Positions 1-5,985 of a stretch of 6,931 nucleotides of DNA are shown here, piece by piece; position 1 is the stretch's first letter; the number at the start of each line of letters is the position of its first letter. The stretch is from an uncultured Xanthobacteraceae bacterium. Lineage in GTDB: Bacteria; Pseudomonadota; Alphaproteobacteria; Rhizobiales; Xanthobacteraceae. The notes under the pieces were generated by a model. That model worked only from the letters and a program-made list of their open reading frames with translations, made no database searches and was not told the DNA's origin. The position numbers and the translations under genes are program-made. Where the stretch lies: assembly GCA_955652195.1 (NCBI GenBank), contig CATPBC010000262.1:1-6931 (forward strand), in the 5' to 3' direction.

Positions 1-183
1 CATATACATAGTTTGGAATAATTTACTCATATTGGCCAATACAAAGAAGGAAAATACACAAAGCGCATTCTCAGGCCGCATGCCAATACCTCGCTTTTAC
101 TGGCGAGCGTGACCATTCAAGAGGCGTGCCAGAAAGGGCCTATGCCAATCGGATCGCAGTCAAACGCCACAGTTTGAGTTTCA
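1..183. other. left-edge stretch without a supported gene; AT-rich at its extreme left
   Basis: No frame here gives a recognisable protein. Positions 1-60 are about 28% GC by hand count, far below the rest of the window, and the composition returns to high GC within the next 60 bases. One minus-strand reading frame starts with ATG at 79-81 behind a GAGG motif 7 bases upstream and stays open to the window edge (27 codons, beginning MRPENALCVF). It is too short to judge and matches nothing I know. No terminator, tRNA or insertion-sequence end was recognised. Confidence 0.4.
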
Positions 184-219
184 CGGGTGAAGCGCAAACC
201 ATATGAGGAGCGCGAACAG

Positions 220-390
220 TCACAACACGGCCACGCATCCTGTCGCTGCGCTCCAGAACAAGGGCTCAGATCGGCGCTGAAAGTCCCTACCGCGAAGGTG
301 CATTTTTCCACTTCGCAGACCTTGAATGAGACCCAGTGCAATACCGCACATAAGGGCAAATATTACTAAAAACCGCAGCGCGTTGAGCAT
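220..390 (-). CDS. small hypothetical membrane protein, probably truncated by an in-frame stop
   Basis: I do not recognise this gene with certainty. The 56-residue product begins MLNALRFLVIFALMCGIALG. Residues about 4-25 form one clear transmembrane helix, followed by a short basic, polar linker and then ...RRSEPLFWSAATGCVAVL, which looks like the start of a second hydrophobic segment. The ATG at 388-390 was chosen because GGAG (395-398) lies 5 bases upstream; a GTG at 403-405 in the same frame has no such site. The stop is TGA at 220-222. Reading past it in frame gives LFALLIWFALHP and a second TGA at 181-183, so the intact protein was probably about 69 residues with two membrane helices. 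A small protein of the form helix, short loop with an acidic-Pro-Phe-Trp motif, helix is common in alphaproteobacteria, but the family assignment is my inference. The gene lies 3' of rnpB on the same strand, separated by a strong hairpin. Its function is unknown, and it may be a pseudogene. Confidence 0.45.
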   Translation of the reverse strand: MLNALRFLVIFALMCGIALGLIQGLRSGKMHLRGRDFQRRSEPLFWSAATGCVAVL

Positions 391-467
391 CTTAACTCCA
401 AACACGGGGCTGCCGTTTTTCTAGTAGGTGCGTGCTTTGCGGCATTGCCGACGCTTTAGAATCTGGC

Positions 468-497
468 GGGCGCCCGGCGGGTTTCCGCCGAGCGCCC
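468..497 (-). terminator. hairpin downstream of rnpB, probable transcription terminator
   Basis: GGGCGC (468-473) and CGGCGG (475-480) pair with CCGCCG (485-490) and GCGCCC (492-497) around a 4-base loop. The one non-matching pair (474/491) is C-A on the plus strand but U-G in the minus-strand RNA, giving an uninterrupted 13-bp stem in the direction of rnpB transcription. No run of T follows on the minus strand (GCCAGATTCTAAAG), so it may act as a processing or stability barrier rather than a classical intrinsic terminator. Confidence 0.55.
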
Positions 498-504
498 TTA
501 TTTC

Positions 505-921
505 ACGTCAGCCGGCCTATAAGCCGGGTTCTGGATGGCATGCGAACGCGTTCGCGTGCGTGACGGCCATTCCTCTGGGACGCCGGTTGCCCGGCGCCTC
601 AAGCAACCTACCCGGACGGCCGGATCCGAACACAATCCCGAAGCGCGTGCTTACGCACCGCTTCGCGCCGTCCCTATTCGGTCTTGCTCCCGGTGGGGTT
701 TACCGTGCCGCCGACGTTGCCGCCGACGCGGTGCGCTCTTACCGCACCATTTCACCCTTACCGCAGCGAACGCAAACATGCCGCGGCGGTGTATTTTCTG
801 TGGCACTGTCCCTGGGTTCACACCCGCCGGATGTTATCCGGCACCGTTTGTCCGCGGAGCCCGGACTTTCCTCTCCGGCAACCTTTCGGTTCCGCCGGAG
901 CGGCCGTCCGACCGACTGACA
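505..921 (-). ncRNA. rnpB: RNase P RNA (bacterial class A)
   Basis: This is the catalytic RNA subunit of ribonuclease P, which removes 5' leaders from pre-tRNAs together with the protein RnpA. On the minus strand the conserved blocks appear in the expected order: GAGGAAAGTCCGGGCTC (857-873), an ACAGTGCCACAGAAAA block, AAGGGTGAAA followed by GGTGCGGTAAGAGCGCACC (730-760), GGTAAACCCCACCGGGAGCAAG-type sequence (683-704), a GGGTAGG.TGCTTGA block, and the 3' signature AGAACCCGGCTTATAGGCCGGC (about 511-532). The ends were set from helix P1: GTCAGTCGGTC (920-910) pairs with GGCCGGCTGAC (517-507), using two G-U pairs. The exact ends could differ by a few bases. Its length of about 417 nt suits class A. 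It lies 72 bases past the amidase stop codon. Long open frames across this interval on either strand are chance products of its GC-rich sequence. Confidence 0.96.
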
Positions 922-926
922 GCAAC

Positions 927-956
927 AGGGATGGGGATATCGAGCTTGCCCGTCAA
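927..956 (-). promoter_or_regulatory. candidate rnpB promoter
   Basis: On the minus strand CTTGACG (957-951) contains a good -35 element, TTGACG. It lies 36-31 bases before the P1-defined RNA start near 920, where a -35 box should be. The -10 position (932-927, ATCCCT) is a poor match, although -10 boxes are weakly conserved in alphaproteobacteria. The call rests mainly on the -35 element and its position. Confidence 0.4.
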
Positions 957-993
957 GTAGCGCGGCCGAACAACCACGTCGCAACGTTAAGGA

Positions 994-1836
994 TCAGGGT
1001 GCGAGGCGCCGCGTTGCGGTCCGGGCGTGAGCGGCGATGGTCCGGGCGCGGCCGCGGCTGGCAAGCAGTTCCTGCAATGTATTGCGTGTCGATGGGTCGG
1101 CGATGCCGTCGACGCGTTCCGGCCGGAAGTGGCGCTGAAAGGCAGTCACGACCTCGAACGTAGTCGAGTCGTATTCGCTGCTTGCTTCCAGCCCGTATCC
1201 GTATTCGCGGAACGCTTTTTGCAGGGCGACCACCGCGTCACCACGCGAGCCCGCAGCCAAGGCCTGGCCGAAATCCATGATTGGCGCCGGCTTTACCCAG
1301 TGACCGACGCCCGATTCATAAAGCGTTCGCCAGGGAAACTTTTCGCCGGGGTCCTGCTTGCGCGCGGGCGCAATGTCGGAATGCGCCAACACCCGCATCG
1401 GCGTAATGGAGTTGCGGGTTTGGATGCTGCGACAGAGCGCGGTGACCGCGGCGATCTGACGGGTGGGAAAATCGGGATAGCCGTGGTCGTGCCCTGGATT
1501 GGCGATTTCGATCCCAATCGAGCAAGAATTGATGTCGGTTTCCCCGGCCCATTCCGATTTACCAGCGTGCCAGGCACGACGGCTTTCCGGGACCATTTGA
1601 ACGATTCGACCATCCTCAAACACGAAATAATGTGCGGAGACATTGCTGTCGCGAGCGCGCAAAAGCTCGAGCGCGGACTGCGCGTCCTGCATGCCGGTGT
1701 AATGCAGCACAATCATATCCGGCCGCTGGCCGCCGTTGCGCTCGCCCTGATTGGGTGAGGGCACGACTTCGGCGACAACGGAGGAATCCGGCGTAAACGC
1801 GGGACGCAACATCGAACGCGACGGGGGACGTGGCAT
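994..1836 (-). CDS. N-acetylmuramoyl-L-alanine amidase (Amidase_2 fold with peptidoglycan-binding domain), AmpD/AmiD type
   Basis: A zinc hydrolase predicted to cut the amide bond between N-acetylmuramic acid (or its anhydro form) and L-alanine of the stem peptide. In the 280-residue product the amidase domain spans about residues 35-165. It carries the zinc ligands His45 (LHYTG), His152 (LAHSDIAP) and Asp162 (ARKQDPGEKF), the catalytic Glu110 (SIGIEIAN), and Lys160 as the usual transition-state residue. Residues about 195-257 form a PG_binding_1 domain (GSRGDAVVALQ ... FRPERVDGIADPSTR). A basic tail follows. The ATG at 1834-1836 is preferred. An ATG at 1810-1812 is equally possible, because conserved homology seems to begin just after it. 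A TTG at 1891-1893 lies inside a perfect palindrome and adds an unconvincing N-terminus. No start has a strong ribosome-binding site. No start yields a signal peptide or lipobox, which suggests a cytoplasmic recycling role as for AmpD, although the two-domain layout resembles E. coli AmiD. The gene is divergent from the dcw operon and upstream of rnpB. Confidence 0.9.
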   Translation of the reverse strand: MPRPPSRSMLRPAFTPDSSVVAEVVPSPNQGERNGGQRPDMIVLHYTGMQDAQSALELLRARDSNVSAHYFVFEDGRIVQMVPESRRAWHAGKSEWAGETDINSCSIGIEIANPGHDHGYPDFPTRQIAAVTALCRSIQTRNSITPMRVLAHSDIAPARKQDPGEKFPWRTLYESGVGHWVKPAPIMDFGQALAAGSRGDAVVALQKAFREYGYGLEASSEYDSTTFEVVTAFQRHFRPERVDGIADPSTRNTLQELLASRGRARTIAAHARTATRRLAP

Positions 1837-1876
1837 TGGCACGACTTTAGAAAATCGCCGATGACCGACAAGGTGA

Positions 1877-1894
1877 TTTGCAGGCGCCTGCAAA
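1877..1894. promoter_or_regulatory. 18-bp perfect palindrome upstream of the amidase, candidate operator
   Basis: TTTGCAGGC (1877-1885) is followed directly by its exact complement GCCTGCAAA (1886-1894). It ends 41 bases upstream of the preferred amidase start codon. A perfect spacer-free palindrome of this length suits a site for a dimeric regulator; an RNA hairpin would have no loop unless the central pairs open. I do not recognise the motif as that of a known regulator. Confidence 0.45.
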
Positions 1895-2071
1895 GAAAAC
1901 GGCCGGAAAGCGACAGTACGTTGTTTTCAGGTCACAATGAAAAGTCCGCGATCGTATTTTGAAGGTCTTATGCGGTGCCGTTAGGCAACCGCCGACCGTC
2001 TTCAACTCTTCCTTAAGCTTACCACTCGCTAATCGGCAGCGACCGAGCTGATGAGCTCGGCTGGCGTCCCG

Positions 2072-2100
2072 TTGACGGCCATAATTGCCCATGATAGCCC
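2072..2100 (+). promoter_or_regulatory. candidate mra operon promoter
   Basis: TTGACG (2072-2077) is a good -35 element, but 17 bases downstream there is only TAGCCC. An alternative -10, CATAAT (2080-2085), lacks a recognisable -35 element at the right distance. Either placement would put the polymerase on top of the NCCCA boxes. The start point cannot be fixed from sequence. Confidence 0.3.
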
Positions 2101-2111
2101 ATCTAATCCCA
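2077..2111. promoter_or_regulatory. putative MraZ operator: phased TGGGN boxes
   Basis: Three boxes, GCCCA (2087-2091), GCCCA (2097-2101) and TCCCA (2107-2111), start exactly 10 bp apart; a degenerate fourth, GGCCA (2077-2081), keeps the same phase. On the minus strand they read TGGGA-N5-TGGGC-N5-TGGGC-N5-TGGCC. E. coli MraZ is known to bind direct TGGGN repeats separated by 5 nt in its own promoter region, and mraZ starts 91 bases downstream here. This points to autoregulation of the operon. The TGGGN strand is opposite to the direction of mraZ transcription. Confidence 0.65.
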
Positions 2112-2202
2112 TTTAGGCCTGCGGTTATCGGCCTGTTGCGTGTCCGGCGGCAACCGCGCTCCGCAGGCCCGGCGTCGGAGCTGCAGGCCGGCGAGGGGCG
2201 AG

Positions 2203-2682
2203 ATGGACCAGTTCGTGTCCCATTACATGCTCCGACTCGATGCGAAAGGACGCGTTTCGGTGCCGGCATCATTCCGGGCGGTCTTGGCACGCGACGGCTT
2301 CGAAGGACTTTATTGCCATCCGGCGCTCGATCGGCCGGCGCTCGATGCCGGGGGCAATGCTTTACTCGCCGAGATTCAAGCGTTGATTGCAGGATATGCG
2401 CCCTATTCCGAACAGCGCGAGCAATTCGCCTTGTCGCTTTACGGCACGAGCGAGACGCTCAAGATCGACAGCGAGGGCCGCGTGGTGCTGACGGAGACGC
2501 TGAAAGTCCATGCCGGCATCACCGATGCTGCGACCTTCGTCGGTCTCGGCCACAAATTTCGAATCTGGGAACCCAGCCGCTTTCGCGCGGAGCTCGCGGA
2601 GGCCACCGAGAAGGTCCGCGCGTTCAAGCAGGAGCTGGGGACCCGGATGGCGGCGGCAAAACCGCTCGGAGCACGGGAATGA
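2203..2682 (+). CDS. mraZ: transcriptional regulator MraZ
   Basis: First gene of the dcw cluster, encoding a DNA-binding protein that forms oligomeric rings and, in E. coli, represses its own operon. The 159-residue product has two MraZ/SpoVT-AbrB-like repeats, each with the DxxGR signature: [11 protein letters not shown] (Asp13, Gly16, Arg17) and [10 protein letters not shown] (Asp89, Gly92, Arg93). The length is close to the usual 140-160. The ATG at 2203 was chosen because GAGGGG (2193-2198) precedes it by 4 bases and because the product then begins [17 protein letters not shown], as in other MraZ proteins. The frame stays open upstream to a GTG at 2140, but that adds a low-complexity basic leader. 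Its stop overlaps the rsmH start (ATGA). The phased TGGGN boxes upstream are its likely target. Confidence 0.96.
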   Translation: MDQFVSHYMLRLDAKGRVSVPASFRAVLARDGFEGLYCHPALDRPALDAGGNALLAEIQALIAGYAPYSEQREQFALSLYGTSETLKIDSEGRVVLTETLKVHAGITDAATFVGLGHKFRIWEPSRFRAELAEATEKVRAFKQELGTRMAAAKPLGARE

Positions 2683-3719
2683 CAGCGGGCAGCGGCAGCG
2701 ATGCTGTCGCTGGCGGACCGGTCCGTCACATTCCCGTGCTCGCCCGCCTCGCCATCGACTGGCTCGCGGTAAAACCCGGCGGTCTTTACGTCGACGCGAC
2801 CTTCGGCAGCGGCGGCTATACACGCGCGATCCTGCAAACAGCCGGTGCGCGCGTGATCGGGATCGACCGCGACCACACCGCGGTTGCGCAAGGCGCGCCG
2901 CTGATCGAACAAGCGCAGGGCCAACTTCAGCTCGTCGAGGATCGTTTTTCCAATCTGGACGCAATTCTGGAATCGATTCCAAGCGGCGCCAATCGCGCCG
3001 ACGGCATCGTATTCGACCTCGGTGTCTCCTCGATGCAACTGGACGAGGCAATGCGCGGATTTTCGTTTCGGCTCGACGGGCCGCTCGACATGCGCATGGG
3101 CAGTCGTGGACCGAGCGCAGCCGATGTCGTGGCGCGCGCCGAAGAACGCGAGCTCGCCGCGATCATCGCGCGATTGGGAGAAGAAAAGCACGCCCGCGCC
3201 GTCGCGCGAGCGATCGTCCGAGCGCGGACCAAGCGGAACATAGATTCGACGCGCGCGCTTGCCGAGATTGTGGCGGCAGCAGTGCCGGGACGGCACGCGG
3301 CAATCCACCCGGCGACACGAACTTTCCAGGCGCTGCGCATTTTCGTCAACGATGAGCTGTCCGAACTGGCACTCGGACTTGCGGCCGCTGAGCGCGCGCT
3401 CGAGCCTTTGGGTCGGCTTGTGGTGGTCGCCTTTCACTCCCTCGAAGACCGTATCGTCAAAACTTTCCTCGCCGAGCGCAGCCGCGGACCCGCCGGCTCA
3501 CGCCATCGACCCGAAATAGCAGCGCCGCGCCCAACATTCCGCGTGCTGACGCCGCGGCCGCTGACGCCGGACCAATCCGAAGTCGCCGCCAACCCGCGCG
3601 CGCGATCAGCAAAACTGCGCGCGGCGGAGCGAACCGACGCGCCTGCGCGTGCAACCGGTGTGGAGCATCTTCTGCCGCCGCTGCCGCAGCTTGCCGACAT
3701 GATGCGAGGCCGGCCGTGA
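2679..3719 (+). CDS. rsmH: 16S rRNA (cytosine(1402)-N(4))-methyltransferase RsmH (MraW)
   Basis: Cytoplasmic SAM-dependent methyltransferase that adds the N4-methyl group to C1402 in the decoding centre of 16S rRNA. The 346-residue product shows the family motifs in order: RHIPVL (16-21), the SAM-binding loop [12 protein letters not shown] (38-49), the acidic end of strand 2 GIDRD (61-65), [19 protein letters not shown] (112-130), DMRM (137-140), [18 protein letters not shown] (213-230) and [16 protein letters not shown] (248-263). The length suits alphaproteobacterial RsmH, which is a little longer than the E. coli protein. The ATG at 2679 overlaps the mraZ stop, with GGAG (2668-2671) 7 bases upstream. 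The frame stays open far upstream across mraZ, but only this start gives the family N-terminus. The stop overlaps the ftsL GTG start. Confidence 0.97.
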   Translation: MTAGSGSDAVAGGPVRHIPVLARLAIDWLAVKPGGLYVDATFGSGGYTRAILQTAGARVIGIDRDHTAVAQGAPLIEQAQGQLQLVEDRFSNLDAILESIPSGANRADGIVFDLGVSSMQLDEAMRGFSFRLDGPLDMRMGSRGPSAADVVARAEERELAAIIARLGEEKHARAVARAIVRARTKRNIDSTRALAEIVAAAVPGRHAAIHPATRTFQALRIFVNDELSELALGLAAAERALEPLGRLVVVAFHSLEDRIVKTFLAERSRGPAGSRHRPEIAAPRPTFRVLTPRPLTPDQSEVAANPRARSAKLRAAERTDAPARATGVEHLLPPLPQLADMMRGRP

Positions 3720-4132
3720 TTCTCCGCGTCCTGAATTTATTGGTGATCGGCATGCTGGTGCTCGCCGCTGCTTACGTCTATCGCATCAAATTCGACGCCA
3801 CCGTCCAGGCTGAGCGCCTTGCAAAATTGCGCGGCGAGTTGCGCCACGAACGCGACAAGGTCGCAGCGCTGCGTGCGCAATGGGAGCAATTGGACAATCC
3901 AGCGCGCATCGAAGCGCTGGCAAAGCGACTTTTACCGCTGCGGCCGATCGCTCCAACGCAATTCGACGGGCTCGATCGCTTGCCCGAGCGACCAGCCCAA
4001 GACGTTGCGGCGCGCGCGGATCCAATAGGCGGAATAATCGAAAACCTCGAACAGTCGAACAAAATCGACGCGACCGGGACGCTCCCAGCGTGGGCCAGTC
4101 CGGTGCGTACGCCGGTAGGATCGAGACAATGA
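3716..4132 (+). CDS. ftsL: cell division protein FtsL
   Basis: Small bitopic divisome protein that, with FtsQ and FtsB, links early division proteins to the septal synthase FtsW-FtsI. The 138-residue product has a very short cytoplasmic start, one membrane helix (about 4-22, [20 protein letters not shown]) and a charged periplasmic coiled coil (about 28-72). A conserved-looking stretch follows ([22 protein letters not shown]). Residues about 95-138 are low-complexity, rich in Pro, Ala and Gly, and probably disordered. The start is GTG at 3716, overlapping the rsmH stop as GTGA, with GAGG (3706-3709) 6 bases upstream. FtsL proteins are poorly conserved, so the call relies on topology, on the rhizobial-type sequence and on position between rsmH and ftsI, all of which agree. 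Confidence 0.92.
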   Translation: MILRVLNLLVIGMLVLAAAYVYRIKFDATVQAERLAKLRGELRHERDKVAALRAQWEQLDNPARIEALAKRLLPLRPIAPTQFDGLDRLPERPAQDVAARADPIGGIIENLEQSNKIDATGTLPAWASPVRTPVGSRQ

Positions 4133-5937
4133 GCGCAGCCGTCGAGCCGCTGGCCGCCGCATCCGCAATCGCGCCCGCTCGCCGGCGGTCATGGCGGTCA
4201 TGGCGGTCATGGCAGTCATGGCGTCAGTGGCAATGGCAATGGCTGATCGGCAGGGTTCTCTACGGCACCGCTGTGGACCGTCACGCCAAGGCGCGGGCGC
4301 GGATCGGATTGGCGATCATTGCCTTTGCAGCCGTCTATTCGATTATTGCCGCACGGCTCGTGATGTTCGCGCTTGCCTCCAACAGCCATGCCACGCATCG
4401 CGTCGTATCGAGCGACGCGATCGCAACCGCGCGGCCGGATATTCTCGATCGCAACGGCATCGTCTTGGCGACCGATGTGCGCGTGCCGTCGCTCTATGCC
4501 GAGCCCCGCCGTCTCATCGATATCGACGACGCGATCGAACGGCTCACGGCGGACCTGCCGGACGTCGACGGCGCTGAACTGCGCGACCGGCTTTCCACAA
4601 AGCGCGGCTTTGTCTGGCTGCGGCGCGACATCACGCCGGAGCAGCAGCGCGAGATCTATCGTCAAGGCTTGCCGGGCATCGGCTTTCTGAACGAGAACAA
4701 GCGCGATTACCCGGACGGCGCTGAGATTTCGCACCTCATCGGTCACGTCAATATCGATAACCAGGGCATCGCCGGAATCGAGAAGTGGCTCGACGGCCAG
4801 GGATTGGCCGCGTTGCATATGGCGGGCTTGGCGACGGATCGGCTGCAAAACCCCATCGAGCTTGCGGTCGATTTGCGTATTCAGCATGTGCTGCACGAGG
4901 AACTTGCCGCAGCGCGCACGAAATTTGGCGCGCTCGCTGCCGCCGGCCTCGTTCTCAACGTGCGGACCGGCGAAGTTCTGGCCATGGTGTCGGAGCCGGA
5001 TTACGACCCGAATAATCCGCGCGAAGCGCTCGATCCGTCACGCATCAATCGACTGACCACCGGCGTGTTCGAGATGGGATCGACGTTCAAGGCATTCACT
5101 GTCGCCATGGCGCTCGATTCGGGGAAGGTCACGCTCAAGTCGACCTTCGACGCGCGCATGCCGCTGCACATGGGACGGTTCGATATCCATGACTTCGAGG
5201 CGCAACACCGCGTGCTCTCGGTCCCGGAGATCTTCACCTATTCGTCCAATATCGGCGCGGCGCGAATGGCACTTGCGATCGGCGTCGATGGCCACAAAGC
5301 GTTTCTAAAAAAAATCGGTCAACTTGATCGGCTGCGCACCGAACTGCCGGAAAGCGCCGAACCGATCGTGCCCAAGCGCTGGGTAAATCTCAACACCGCC
5401 ACCATCGCCTTCGGACATGGCCTTTCGGTCGCGCCGTTGCAGGCGGCGATGGGCGTCGCCGCGGTCATGAACGGCGGCACTCTCATTCCGCCGACATTTC
5501 TCAAGCGCTCGGAGGCGGATGCGCAAGCGCTCGGCAAGCGCGTCATCAAACCGGAAACGAGCGCCGTCATGCGCTACCTGATGCGGCTGAACGTCGAAAG
5601 GGGAACCGCGGCCAAAGCCGACGTGCCCGGCTACTATATTGGCGGCAAGACCGGCACCGCGGATAAAGTGGTCAACGGCCGCTACTCCAAAGCCAAAGTG
5701 CTGACTGATTTCATCGCCGTGCTGCCGGCCGACCGGCCGCGTTATGTCTTGTTGATCATGCTCGACGAGCCGCACGCGACGCCCGAGACGCATGGTTTCA
5801 CTACGTCCGGATGGAACGCAGTGCCGACCGGCGGCGCCGTCGTCGCGCGCATAGCGCCGCTGCTGGGCATCGCGCCGCGCATGGACCTGCCAAGTGCGGA
5901 TCAGTTGATACTGGCCTCACTCAAGGAAAGCAGGTAA
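4129..5937 (+). CDS. ftsI: septal peptidoglycan D,D-transpeptidase FtsI (PBP3)
   Basis: Class B penicillin-binding protein that cross-links septal peptidoglycan in the periplasm together with FtsW. The 602-residue product has a cytoplasmic tail of about 58 residues, a signal-anchor helix (about 59-81, [21 protein letters not shown]), a PBP dimerisation/pedestal domain (about 98-240, starting RPDILDRNG) and a transpeptidase domain (about 270-575). The three active-site motifs are present: the nucleophile Ser318 in STFK (318-321), SSN (372-374) and KTGT (507-510). The cytoplasmic tail contains an unusual Arg/Gln-Ser-Trp repeat (residues 20-38) encoded by a tandem DNA repeat. The ATG at 4129 overlaps the ftsL stop (ATGA), with AGGA (4117-4120) 8 bases upstream. 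The open frame extends upstream into ftsL, but without FtsI character. The length and the rest of the sequence match rhizobial FtsI. Confidence 0.97.
   Translation: MSAAVEPLAAASAIAPARRRSWRSWRSWQSWRQWQWQWLIGRVLYGTAVDRHAKARARIGLAIIAFAAVYSIIAARLVMFALASNSHATHRVVSSDAIATARPDILDRNGIVLATDVRVPSLYAEPRRLIDIDDAIERLTADLPDVDGAELRDRLSTKRGFVWLRRDITPEQQREIYRQGLPGIGFLNENKRDYPDGAEISHLIGHVNIDNQGIAGIEKWLDGQGLAALHMAGLATDRLQNPIELAVDLRIQHVLHEELAAARTKFGALAAAGLVLNVRTGEVLAMVSEPDYDPNNPREALDPSRINRLTTGVFEMGSTFKAFTVAMALDSGKVTLKSTFDARMPLHMGRFDIHDFEAQHRVLSVPEIFTYSSNIGAARMALAIGVDGHKAFLKKIGQLDRLRTELPESAEPIVPKRWVNLNTATIAFGHGLSVAPLQAAMGVAAVMNGGTLIPPTFLKRSEADAQALGKRVIKPETSAVMRYLMRLNVERGTAAKADVPGYYIGGKTGTADKVVNGRYSKAKVLTDFIAVLPADRPRYVLLIMLDEPHATPETHGFTTSGWNAVPTGGAVVARIAPLLGIAPRMDLPSADQLILASLKESR
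4186..4242 (+). repeat. tandem 9-bp repeat inside ftsI
   Basis: CGGTCATGG occurs three times in a row (4186-4212), then CAGTCATGG (4213-4221), the degenerate CGTCAGTGG (4222-4230), and two 6-bp units CAATGG (4231-4242). The unit length is a multiple of three, so copy changes keep the ftsI frame. Translation gives residues 20-38: three R-S-W units, Q-S-W, R-Q-W, then Q-W twice. Confidence 0.9.
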
Positions 5938-5985
5938 GGCGATAATCGCATCGTCGACGCCAATAAGTTGTGCAAGAAGCTCAAC

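Larger units (their letters stand above)
1837..2202. other. divergent intergenic region between the amidase and mraZ
   Basis: These 366 bases carry no credible gene; the open frames crossing them are extensions or shadows of the flanking genes. They hold the control sequences of both divergent units. From left to right these are an 18-bp palindrome (1877-1894), a TTTTCA-N8-TGAAAA inverted repeat (1924-1943), a hairpin at 1972-1992 (GCGGTGCC/GGCAACCGC with one bulged A), a 7-bp hairpin (2043-2060), the NCCCA box array with a candidate promoter (2072-2111), and a GC-rich leader with two alternative 9-bp pairings (2116-2189) leading to the mraZ ribosome-binding site. Confidence 0.7.

Noticed and set aside
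117..359. Minus-strand 80-codon and plus-strand 60-codon (187-369) frames overlapping the small membrane-protein gene
   Set aside because: Neither has a ribosome-binding site as good as the gene at 390, and neither translation resembles a protein; the membrane-protein frame fits better.
404..420. ACGG-loop-CCGT followed by five T on the plus strand as a terminator
   Set aside because: The stem has only 4 bp and no plus-strand gene ends nearby.
428..1163. Several long plus-strand open frames of 140-163 codons
   Set aside because: They cover rnpB and its flank on the opposite strand; the RNase P RNA motifs fully explain the sequence, and the translations are Arg/Pro-rich without protein character.
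1027..1758. Plus-strand 243-codon frame opposite the amidase
   Set aside because: Shadow of the amidase gene, which has all its catalytic motifs on the minus strand.
1937..1983. Tiny plus-strand frame (15 codons, MKSPRSYFEG...) as a leader peptide
   Set aside because: It is too short, has no strong ribosome-binding site, and lies upstream of the likely mraZ promoter; no attenuator features accompany it.
2085..2678. N-terminal extension of rsmH by 198 codons
   Set aside because: It runs through mraZ in another frame; the methyltransferase family start is at 2679 with a good ribosome-binding site and the ATGA overlap.
3880..4128. N-terminal extension of ftsI by 83 codons
   Set aside because: It is ftsL read in another frame; the FtsI tail and a suitable ribosome-binding site begin at 4129.
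4191..4221. Repeat array considered as a CRISPR or regulatory iteron
   Set aside because: The units are 9 bp, contiguous, without spacers, and within the ftsI coding frame; a coding tandem repeat explains them.
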